This document shows, piece by piece, positions 1 through 5,261 of a DNA stretch of 5,261 nt. The notes under the pieces are model-generated. The model searched no databases. It was given only the letters and a program-made list of their open reading frames with translations, and was not told where the DNA came from. The stretch covers positions 1 through 5,261 of the forward strand of contig JAUWLG010000117.1 in NCBI GenBank assembly GCA_030613795.1, given 5' to 3'. This DNA comes from Helicobacteraceae bacterium. Its GTDB lineage: Bacteria; Campylobacterota; Campylobacteria; Campylobacterales; Sulfurimonadaceae. The translations under genes were made by a program, and so were the position numbers. The first letter of the stretch is position 1, and the number at the start of each line of letters is the position of its first letter.

Positions 1-1158
1 TATGCAGAGAAAGTGGCACCTATCATTGAGATCGAAGCACTTGAAAAGTGGTTGTGCAGCGCCATTGATGTTGATAAACTCTTAATGAGTCTGAAGTTGA
101 GCGGTGATAGAGACCGACTTATGGGTTATCTGCAAAACAAACACATAAACAATGAACTTTTTTTACGCCTTCTGAAGCTCTACAACTGGGAAGGTGTCGG
201 TTTTTTTGAGAGTGATGACAACCGTGATATTACGGCGGCATTGATCAGCCGTTTTTATGAGAACATCGAACGAAATCATAATGTCCAATACGCCAACATG
301 GGAATTATGCATCTACTTAACCAAAGCGGTGATGTAGAGTTGACTGAGACCATAGCCCTTTTGGCACCGCTTCAGACAGCACTCAAAGAGGGGTGTGACA
401 ACTCGACGCAGAAGATACTAAACGCCATTGCACTGCATCCAAGTACATCGACAAAGGTACTTAAACAGTGGCTGAAAAAAGGCAATGATGATATTCAGAT
501 GCTTATTGCCATGCGACATGACATTGACCTGCAGTTGCAGCAATATCTCTTAAATCTTGCTAAGCCTGTTATTAATGAAGTACTCTCTCTAAACCATACC
601 ATAGAACATCAGATCGCCTTGATTTTGTTAAAAGAGTTCCCGGAAAATATTGCTAAACATATAACACTAGACATGGAACTGTTTGATGATCTTCTTGAAC
701 AGTACGACTTTGCTTTGGCAGAAAATTTGACATTGAGTTTAGAGATGCAAGAGCATCTGTTAGAGAGAGGTGAACATGCCCAGCTCACCCTTGCAAAAAA
801 CGCAAAAATTGCAAGGAGTGTCTTTGACACACTTTTCAGAAGTGATAAGGTTGACGTTTTACGCTCCCTAATAGAAAATGAGCAGATGCAGAGTGATGGG
901 TTACTAGAGCTTTTTAACAGAGATGCAGATCTTTTTGGCCGTGAAATAGCGGCTAATGTAAAAACAGATGTTGCGATCTTGCACCAACTGGCAGAATCAC
1001 AAGATGTCGAAATTCTGCTCGCACTTGCTAAAAACCCCTCAACCCCGGTTGAACTGCTGTACCAGTTTCAACTTGACAAACGGTTGGAGAGGGCGGTCAA
1101 AGAGAATGCAAGTTTTGGAAAACATATTCAGCGTGATAATATCGGCTGGGATGTCTAG
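1..1158 (+). CDS. Alpha-helical repeat protein (LRV/HEAT-like), 5' end probably outside the window
   Basis: The frame is open from base 1. The first possible start inside the window is GTG at 13, which has no properly spaced ribosome binding site, so the gene probably begins upstream. Counting from that GTG there are 381 residues. The N-terminal part (about 1-130) is helical with no domain I recognise. From about residue 136 to 365 there are roughly nine helical repeats of 22-27 residues, beginning near residues 139, 165, 191, 217, 239, 261, 286, 313 and 338. The last is the clearest: LAKNPSTPVELL at 338-349 resembles the leucine-rich repeat variant (LRV) pattern, and IALHPSTSTKVL at 139-150 is a related copy. 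Such solenoids usually bind proteins. No signal peptide or membrane segment is visible, so a cytoplasmic location is likely. It lies 33 bp upstream of the MoxR ATPase gene on the same strand, so co-transcription and a role as adaptor or regulator of that system are inferred. The repeat class (LRV versus HEAT) is uncertain. Confidence 0.8.
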   Translation, partial: YAEKVAPIIEIEALEKWLCSAIDVDKLLMSLKLSGDRDRLMGYLQNKHINNELFLRLLKLYNWEGVGFFESDDNRDITAALISRFYENIERNHNVQYANMGIMHLLNQSGDVELTETIALLAPLQTALKEGCDNSTQKILNAIALHPSTSTKVLKQWLKKGNDDIQMLIAMRHDIDLQLQQYLLNLAKPVINEVLSLNHTIEHQIALILLKEFPENIAKHITLDMELFDDLLEQYDFALAENLTLSLEMQEHLLERGEHAQLTLAKNAKIARSVFDTLFRSDKVDVLRSLIENEQMQSDGLLELFNRDADLFGREIAANVKTDVAILHQLAESQDVEILLALAKNPSTPVELLYQFQLDKRLERAVKENASFGKHIQRDNIGWDV

Positions 1159-1191
1159 TGATTTTGAAAAAAAAGATATAGAAGGAAAACG

Positions 1192-2187
1192 ATGAGAGCT
1201 AACGAGATAAACAGTTCAGTCACCGCCATGATCAAGGCTCAGATCCCTACTTTTATCTGGGGACCGCCGGGTATCGGAAAATCATCGATCGTCAAACAGA
1301 TTGCAGAGACAAATGAATATGAGTTTATCGACCTTCGTCTTGCATTGATGGACCCGACGGACCTAAAGGGTATCCCTTTTTATGACAAAGATGAACATCA
1401 GGCCCTTTGGGCACCGCCTTCGTTTTTGCCTCGCGAGGGGAAAGGTATTTTGTTTCTGGATGAACTTAATTCTGCTCCTCCAGCGGTTCAAGCTTCTGCG
1501 TACCAATTGATCCTTGATAGAAAAGTGGGGGAGTATACACTTCCAGATGGATGGGCAATTGTTGCAGCGGGTAATCGTGAAGGGGATCGTGGTGTGGTCT
1601 ACCGCATGCCATCTCCATTAGCGAACCGTTTTGTACATTTAGAGATGGATGTGAGTGTAGAAGATTGGCGAGACTGGGCGTATGACAGTGGCATAGATAA
1701 ACGTGTTATCGCCTACATCGGTTACAAAAGTGATGATCTCTTCTCGTTTGATCCTACTAAAAATGAGAAGAGTTTTGCAACACCGAGAAGCTGGGAGTTT
1801 GTAAGTTCTGTTCTTCAAAGTGGTATGGATGAAAAGCTGCTTTTGGAGACCATAGGCGGTGCGATTGGTAAAGAGCGTGCTGTACGGTTTTTAAGCTTTG
1901 CCAAGGTGATGTATAGACTTCCCGATATAGAGGCTATATTAGAGAGTGGTAAAGGTGCGTACCCAGAAGAGGTTGATGTCTTACATGCTTTAGCAACAGG
2001 TTTGGTGATGGCTGTTCGTCAAAATCCCTCTTCAGAGAGGATGGATAACTTATTGAATTACACATTTGAGTTACAAAGTGAATTTTCTGTCATGGTCGTC
2101 CAAGATCTGCAACGTGCTGGGTTTACGATGGAAGAGCAAAAAAACTTTAGCAAATGGGTTGGTAAGTTCGCCTACTTACTTGCATAA
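1192..2187 (+). CDS. MoxR-type AAA+ ATPase
   Basis: This 331-residue protein is a complete AAA+ ATPase of the MoxR kind. Walker A is GPPGIGKS at 24-31 and Walker B is GILFLDEL at 85-92, with D90 and E91 as the metal-binding and catalytic pair. Sensor 1 is the Asn of AAGN (N128). SPLANRF at 141-147 supplies the probable arginine finger (R146), and ATPRSWE at 196-202 looks like the sensor 2 region (R199). The remainder is a helical lid. The ATG at 1192 is preceded by AAGGA at 1182-1186, which supports the start. MoxR proteins form ring-shaped ATPases that work with VWA-domain partners, and the next gene encodes such a partner with a one-base overlap, so the two are almost certainly co-expressed. 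By family analogy (RavA-ViaA, NorQ-NorD, CbbQ-CbbO) it remodels or activates a protein complex, possibly in metal or cofactor insertion. The specific target cannot be read from the sequence. Confidence 0.93.
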   Translation: MRANEINSSVTAMIKAQIPTFIWGPPGIGKSSIVKQIAETNEYEFIDLRLALMDPTDLKGIPFYDKDEHQALWAPPSFLPREGKGILFLDELNSAPPAVQASAYQLILDRKVGEYTLPDGWAIVAAGNREGDRGVVYRMPSPLANRFVHLEMDVSVEDWRDWAYDSGIDKRVIAYIGYKSDDLFSFDPTKNEKSFATPRSWEFVSSVLQSGMDEKLLLETIGGAIGKERAVRFLSFAKVMYRLPDIEAILESGKGAYPEEVDVLHALATGLVMAVRQNPSSERMDNLLNYTFELQSEFSVMVVQDLQRAGFTMEEQKNFSKWVGKFAYLLA

Positions 2188-3383
2188 TGACCCCTCAACT
2201 TAAGCAAAAGGTCTCTGAAGCTAAGGCAAAACTACTAGTAGACTATCCCTACTTCGGAACACTTGCCTCGAAACTGGAACTTTTACCTAATGACAATATC
2301 CAAGCGTATCTAAGTGATGGTGTACGCTTTGAGTACAACGATGAATACCTTTTAGGCCTTAGTCGAGACGAACTCTCTTTTGCCCTCTCCAATGGTGCTA
2401 TGCATGCTGCATTAGCCTACGAAAACCGTCAAAAAGGACGGATGTCGTGGTTGTGGCAGTTGGCGACTGATCACGCTATCAATACGATGTTGGTTGTGAA
2501 CGGGCTTGATGCTCCGATGGAGATCGTACTTGACCCCCGTTTTGAGGGGATGTATGCTGAAGAGATATATGCGATCTTAAAAGATGAGATCCAAAATGAA
2601 GAGTTTGATGACAACGAAGAGAATGAGACAGGTTTTAATGAGGAGAACAAACGTCAACAGCAGCAGATGAAAAATGCTGAAGGCGACCATGACCCTGATA
2701 AGAAACGTGAAAAGATGGAGGTTGAAAACCAACTTCAAAAACAGCTGATTGCTGAAGAGGAGATGTTTGAGCAGTTTGCCAATGAAGCCCTGGAGAAGAT
2801 AAACCAACAAGGCGACCTTCCACTCGACATCGAACGATTTTTTACCATCGTTGACAGCTCTAAAGTGGATTGGCGCAAAGAGCTCTACCAGGCTATTGAC
2901 AGACACTACTATGACAACTACCGCATGATGCCACCCTCTAAAAAGCTGCTTTACAGAGGGATCTACCTTCCTTCACTCTACAGTGACACCTTGAGACTGA
3001 CGATCGCGATCGACAGTTCTGGCTCAGTCGATGAGACACTGCTTTCACTTTTTATGAGCGAAGTCGAAGCGATCTTGATACACTTCCCTAACTATATTAT
3101 TGATCTAATCGTCTGTGATGCCAAGATACAAAGTTACAGACAGATCTTAAGTGGCGAGCGTTTAGAAGTAGAGATCAAAGGTGGTGGCGGTACTGATTTT
3201 CGTCCTGTATTTAGCTACATCGATGAAGAGTTGGATACACCGTCGCTACTGCTCTATTTTTCTGATACAAAGGGAACTTTTCCTGAGATCGAGCCTTTTT
3301 ATGAGGTTATCTGGATCAGTGAATCTCCTAATGAAGTGCCGTTTGGTGAGGTACTGATCATTGAGAAAGATGAAGAGAAATAG
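2187..3383 (+). CDS. VWA-like, DUF2201-type partner of the MoxR ATPase
   Basis: This 398-residue protein has the DUF2201 layout. The N-terminal region (about 10-130) resembles the family's putative metallopeptidase domain: helical, with ATDHAIN at 93-99 matching the family's A-D-x-x-I-N element. Where a zinc HExxH motif would be expected, it reads NGAMH (69-73), so the first His and the Glu are missing. Residues about 132-208 are a charged, Glu- and Gln-rich linker, likely disordered or coiled coil. The C-terminal VWA-like domain (about 268-398) carries a full MIDAS: DSSGS at 276-280 (D276, S278, S280), T336 in GGGGTDF, and D360 in YFSD. It should therefore bind a divalent metal and, through it, a partner. 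Its ATG overlaps the stop of the ATPase gene (TAATG) and has no clear ribosome binding site of its own, which points to translational coupling and matched dosage. Inferred role: substrate-recognition or activating subunit of the MoxR machine. Peptidase activity is unlikely given the motif loss. Confidence 0.9.
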   Translation: MTPQLKQKVSEAKAKLLVDYPYFGTLASKLELLPNDNIQAYLSDGVRFEYNDEYLLGLSRDELSFALSNGAMHAALAYENRQKGRMSWLWQLATDHAINTMLVVNGLDAPMEIVLDPRFEGMYAEEIYAILKDEIQNEEFDDNEENETGFNEENKRQQQQMKNAEGDHDPDKKREKMEVENQLQKQLIAEEEMFEQFANEALEKINQQGDLPLDIERFFTIVDSSKVDWRKELYQAIDRHYYDNYRMMPPSKKLLYRGIYLPSLYSDTLRLTIAIDSSGSVDETLLSLFMSEVEAILIHFPNYIIDLIVCDAKIQSYRQILSGERLEVEIKGGGGTDFRPVFSYIDEELDTPSLLLYFSDTKGTFPEIEPFYEVIWISESPNEVPFGEVLIIEKDEEK

Positions 3384-3388
3384 ATAAA

Positions 3389-3613
3389 TTACAGTTTATG
3401 CTCTTTCCAACAATCATCGACTTTTTTATCAATCGCCATCTCAAGACTACTGCCACCAGAGACGCTACTGCTGATGTAGACTCCACTGGCAAGCATGAAC
3501 AACAGACCACTTGCAATAATAGCACTTGCAAGATAGACACTGCGTTGCTTGTTGTACGACTCAAAATTTAGTTTTTCCCATGCATTGGACTGTTGGTCCT
3601 TATCGAATAACAT
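3389..3613 (-). CDS. Small single-span membrane protein of unknown function
   Basis: The protein has 74 residues. The N-terminus (1-24) is polar and charged, residues about 25-47 form one hydrophobic span rich in Ala, Leu, Ile, Gly and Ser, and the tail (about 48-74) is Ser/Gly-rich then charged, with one Cys (C68). No lipobox or cleavable signal is evident, so it is probably a bitopic inner-membrane protein; orientation is uncertain. A start five codons further upstream (3628) exists, but the AAGGAG at 3619-3624 lies within those codons and sits 5 bases before the ATG at 3613, so 3613 is chosen. A second frame on the same strand (3358-3564) lacks such support and is taken as a shadow. The gene stands alone, converging on the VWA gene with a 5 bp gap and diverging from the helicase gene. 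I do not recognise the family. The good ribosome binding site and clear membrane-protein composition make it likely to be real. Confidence 0.75.
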   Translation of the reverse strand: MLFDKDQQSNAWEKLNFESYNKQRSVYLASAIIASGLLFMLASGVYISSSVSGGSSLEMAIDKKVDDCWKEHKL

Positions 3614-3618
3614 AATAT

Positions 3619-3624
3619 CTCCTT
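3619..3624 (-). promoter_or_regulatory. Ribosome binding site of the small membrane protein
   Basis: On the minus strand this reads AAGGAG, followed by ATATT and ATG. The near-ideal core and 5-base spacing decide the start at 3613 over the in-frame ATG at 3628, whose reading would place the site inside the coding region. Confidence 0.8.
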
Positions 3625-3642
3625 TCATTTGCTCTATAATCT

Positions 3643-3648
3643 ATTGTA
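3643..3648 (-). promoter_or_regulatory. Candidate -10 box for the small membrane protein gene
   Basis: The minus strand reads TACAAT, one mismatch from TATAAT. Transcription would begin about 20-25 bases before the ATG at 3613, leaving room for the ribosome binding site. No good -35 hexamer is seen, which is not unusual if the genome is from Campylobacterota. TATAAG on the minus strand at 3651-3656 is an alternative. Confidence 0.3.
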
Positions 3649-3671
3649 GTCTTATAGATGTTGATTTAATT

Positions 3672-3680
3672 TGATAAAAT
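3672..3680 (+). promoter_or_regulatory. Extended -10 promoter for the helicase gene
   Basis: The sequence TGATAAAAT matches the extended -10 pattern TGnTATAAT with one mismatch and lies in an AT-rich tract. The start site would be near 3687, giving a leader of about 22 bases before the ATG at 3709. No matching -35 box is at the right distance: TTGATT at 3661-3666 is too close. A perfect TATAAT at 3635-3640 is an alternative with a longer leader and no evident -35. Confidence 0.5.
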
Positions 3681-3708
3681 ACTAGTAACTAAATAGATAA
3701 AGATACAG

Positions 3709-4977
3709 ATGCCTTTTTTTGATAGAACAACCTCTTTATTGGATACTAAACAAAATGTCTTTTTAACCGGTGGTGCCGGAACAGGAAAGACAACGCTTAC
3801 TCGTAAGATCATCGAACACTACAGCAGTGAAGGCAAAAAAGTTGCCAAACTGGCTTCGACGGGAATGGCGGCAACACTGATCGGCGGACAGACTCTGCAC
3901 AGTTTTTTAGACCTAGGTATAGCTGACTCTATCGAAGAGTTGGAGCAGAAAGGAAAGCTTGAGATCAAGAAGAAGATCAAAAAGCTGATTGCTTCGATGG
4001 ATCTTATTATCATCGATGAGATCTCGATGGTGAGCGCGCCGCTTTTTGAGATGATCAGGCTCCGTCTATTGCAGAGTGACTTTAAAGGGACACTTTTAGC
4101 GGTGGGTGACTTTTTACAACTGCCGCCGGTAGTGAGAGGCTACGGCGAGATCTACTTTGCGTTTGAGTCTGAGAGCTGGCAGCGCTTTGCATTTGAGACG
4201 ATCACCTTGGAGGTCAATCACCGTAGTGATGACAGAGACTTTGTAAAGGTGCTTGACAGAGTACGCTTTGCTGAGGTGGGGGATGATGAGCACTATTATC
4301 TGCATCATCTTATCAAGCCTATTGGTGAAGATTTGAGTCAATACACCTACCTTTACGGCAAAAACTACTCAGCCTCACGTCACAATGAGGCACAACTTGC
4401 TTTTATAGATAGTGATGAGATGATGTACGAAGCACAGTTGGTCAAACATGACAAACAGACAACTGAAAAAGAGGTGGAACGTTTTTTAAGTGATGCTCGA
4501 ATTGAGTCTCAACTCAAACTCAAAGTAGGTGCACCAGTCCTTTTTACCCGTAATGCCTGGAACTATTTTAATGGTGAACGCGGACGCATTGTGCGTTTGA
4601 GTGATGAGATCGTCTTTGTTGAAAAGAGTGATGGCGTTGTTGTCAAACTTGAACGTGCTGCTATGGCAAAGACACAGTGGAAAGAGAAGACGGTCGAAGG
4701 TAAAAAAGAGATGGTCGAAGAGCCAAAGTTCAGTGTCCATCAGTTCCCTATAGCATTGGCGTTTGCGATCACGATCCATAAATCGCAGGGGATGAGTATT
4801 GAAGACCTGATCATTGAGACAACAGAGATCTTTGCACCCTCACAGTTTTACGTCGCACTGTCACGTGCAACATCACCGCATCGACTGATCTTAAAACAGC
4901 CCCTGACCGACTGGTGTAATCTTGCCTTTGTAAACCATAAGGCACTGAACTTTACGAAGCGGAATTTCACGATATGA
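3709..4977 (+). CDS. Pif1/RecD-like superfamily 1B DNA helicase
   Basis: This 422-residue protein carries the full SF1B helicase motif set in order. Walker A (motif I) is GGAGTGKTT at 21-29. Motif Ia is the stretch STGMAA...GGQTLHSF at 50-66. Motif II is IIIDEISM at 100-107, with D103 and E104. Motif III is GDFLQLPPV at 133-141. Motif IV is VNHRS at 169-173. An SH3-like 2B region includes NGERGRIV at 288-295. Motif V is TIHKSQGMS at 355-363, and motif VI is YVALSRAT at 381-388 with R386. Motif II followed by ISMV is typical of Pif1-type enzymes. The family unwinds DNA 5' to 3' and acts in replication-fork and recombination processing, including G-quadruplex removal. This one is close to a bare helicase core, with no evident nuclease, zinc-finger or other added domain. 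The ATG at 3709 starts 17 residues before the first conserved strand and has only a poor ribosome binding site. It appears monocistronic and divergent from the small membrane protein gene. RecD-like is the main alternative name. Confidence 0.93.
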   Translation: MPFFDRTTSLLDTKQNVFLTGGAGTGKTTLTRKIIEHYSSEGKKVAKLASTGMAATLIGGQTLHSFLDLGIADSIEELEQKGKLEIKKKIKKLIASMDLIIIDEISMVSAPLFEMIRLRLLQSDFKGTLLAVGDFLQLPPVVRGYGEIYFAFESESWQRFAFETITLEVNHRSDDRDFVKVLDRVRFAEVGDDEHYYLHHLIKPIGEDLSQYTYLYGKNYSASRHNEAQLAFIDSDEMMYEAQLVKHDKQTTEKEVERFLSDARIESQLKLKVGAPVLFTRNAWNYFNGERGRIVRLSDEIVFVEKSDGVVVKLERAAMAKTQWKEKTVEGKKEMVEEPKFSVHQFPIALAFAITIHKSQGMSIEDLIIETTEIFAPSQFYVALSRATSPHRLILKQPLTDWCNLAFVNHKALNFTKRNFTI

Positions 4978-4990
4978 CATTTAGTGTCAT
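4974..4990 (+). other. Small hairpin overlapping the helicase stop codon
   Basis: ATGACA at 4974-4979 pairs perfectly with TGTCAT at 4985-4990 around the loop TTTAG. The stop codon TGA (4975-4977) lies inside the left arm. There is no following T-run, so it is not a standard intrinsic terminator. It is the first of three hairpins in a row and could protect the mRNA 3' end or contribute to processing; that role is inference. Confidence 0.5.
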
Positions 4991-5048
4991 CCTGCATAGG
5001 GTTTTAACCCTTAAAGTTCCGCCCTGCATAGAGCTTTAGCTCTTTATG
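4991..5048 (+). repeat. Tandem pair of hairpin repeats with compensatory stem changes
   Basis: Two 26-base units at 4991-5016 and 5023-5048 share the leader CCTGCATAG and match at 20 of 26 positions. Each folds into a five-pair stem with a TTTA loop: AGGGT-TTTA-ACCCT at 4998-5011 and AGAGC-TTTA-GCTCT at 5030-5043. Four of the six differences are two compensatory pairs (5000/5009 G-C versus 5032/5041 A-T, and 5002/5007 T-A versus 5034/5039 C-G). In the second unit CAT at 5027-5029 can also pair with ATG at 5046-5048 across a two-base bulge. No T-tract follows either stem, so a simple terminator is not supported. The pair fills the gap between the helicase gene and the next gene and may be a REP-like dispersed repeat or an mRNA processing or attenuation element. 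Confidence 0.7.
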
Positions 5049-5065
5049 TACAAAGCCATCTAGCT

Positions 5066-5071
5066 AAGGAG
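5066..5071 (+). promoter_or_regulatory. Ribosome binding site of the partial gene at the right edge
   Basis: AAGGAG followed by TAACC and ATG at 5077. The same core and 5-base spacing precede the small membrane protein gene. This is the main support for calling the short partial gene. Confidence 0.8.
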
Positions 5072-5076
5072 TAACC

Positions 5077-5261
5077 ATGCCTGATGAAAAAAAGAATCGA
5101 CGTTTTCGAACCCTTGATGAGTTGCAAGAAGAGTACAACGAAAAAGATCATAACTTCAAAGATGAGTTAAAGGATGTTTGGGGAAACCTGAAAAGACAGA
5201 TCTTTTCGATGTGGGGAATATTGATACTCTTAGCATTGACACTCGGCATACTTTCGGCGAT
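5077..5261 (+). CDS. N-terminus of a membrane protein, cut by the window edge
   Basis: The frame opens at ATG 5077 behind an AAGGAG site and stays open for 61 codons to the end of the window. Residues 1-41 are strongly charged (MPDEKKNRRFRTLDEL, then mixed Glu, Lys and Asp) and probably helical and cytoplasmic. From about residue 42 (IFSMWGILILLALTLGIL) a hydrophobic membrane segment begins and continues into the missing part. The charged start and late span argue against a cleavable signal peptide. No promoter is obvious in the 99 bases after the helicase stop, which hold the hairpin cluster, so it may be expressed by read-through from the helicase gene or from a promoter that I cannot distinguish. 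The family cannot be named from this fragment. Confidence 0.75.
   Translation, partial: MPDEKKNRRFRTLDELQEEYNEKDHNFKDELKDVWGNLKRQIFSMWGILILLALTLGILSA

Noticed and set aside
13..15. GTG as the true start of the repeat protein
   Set aside because: No properly spaced ribosome binding site precedes it and the frame is open back to base 1, so an upstream start is more likely, though the window cannot settle it.
968..1195. 75-codon open frame overlapping the end of the repeat protein gene and the start of the ATPase gene
   Set aside because: It is out of frame with two well-supported genes, and its translation looks like a shadow with no family features.
2577..2906. 109-codon minus-strand frame with a very hydrophobic translation
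   Set aside because: It is the antisense of the Glu/Lys/Gln-rich linker of the VWA protein; the hydrophobic look is the usual antisense effect of acidic and basic codons.
3001..3012. Perfect 12-base palindrome CGATCGCGATCG
   Set aside because: It lies inside the coding sequence for the conserved strand before the MIDAS motif and is explained by the codons for I-A-I-D; no partner site is seen.
3373..3405. Weak stem between the convergent genes (AAGAG/CTCTT and ATAAA/TTTAT arms) as a bidirectional terminator
   Set aside because: The inner stem is five A-T pairs only, the outer arm needs a large asymmetric internal loop, and no T-run follows on either strand.
3358..3564. 68-codon minus-strand frame overlapping the small membrane protein
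   Set aside because: It has no ribosome binding site, an odd Cys/Val/Ser-rich composition, and runs into the VWA gene; the other frame has a strong start signal.
4486..4779. 97-codon minus-strand frame inside the helicase gene
   Set aside because: It is antisense to conserved helicase sequence leading into motif V, with no independent start signal or recognisable domain.

Overview
The window looks like a piece of a bacterial chromosome that is somewhat AT-rich by eye. It has tight gene packing, AAGGAG-type ribosome binding sites and an extended -10 promoter of the TGnTAAAAT type. Together with the character of the proteins, this suggests a Campylobacterota (epsilonproteobacterial) genome of the Sulfurimonas/Sulfurovum kind. 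That assignment is an inference from style, not from a marker gene. There is no sign of an insertion sequence, phage, tRNA, rRNA or CRISPR.

Positions 1-3383 (+) form a compact three-gene cluster. It begins with an alpha-helical repeat protein with LRV/HEAT-like repeats, whose 5' end probably lies outside the window. Next, 33 bp downstream, is a MoxR-type AAA+ ATPase. The third gene overlaps the ATPase stop codon by one base (TAATG) and encodes a DUF2201-type protein: a degenerate metallopeptidase-like N-terminus, an acidic linker and a VWA-like domain with an intact MIDAS motif. MoxR ATPase plus VWA protein is a known pairing thought to act in chaperone-like remodelling of protein complexes or in metal/cofactor insertion. 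The repeat protein is a plausible substrate adaptor, but neither target nor function can be read from the sequence.

Positions 3389-3613 (-) encode a 74-residue protein with one membrane span, tail-to-tail with the VWA gene at a gap of 5 bp. The 95 bp between it and the next gene hold divergent promoter candidates. Positions 3709-4977 (+) encode a compact Pif1/RecD-like superfamily 1B DNA helicase with all major motifs.

Positions 4974-5048 hold three consecutive small hairpins. The first overlaps the helicase stop codon. The second and third are a tandem duplication, and the stem differences between the copies are exactly compensatory. This is the most unusual non-coding structure in the window. 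A new gene starts at 5077 with a strong ribosome binding site and runs off the right edge; it encodes a charged N-terminus followed by a membrane segment.

No stretch longer than 300 bases lacks a gene.
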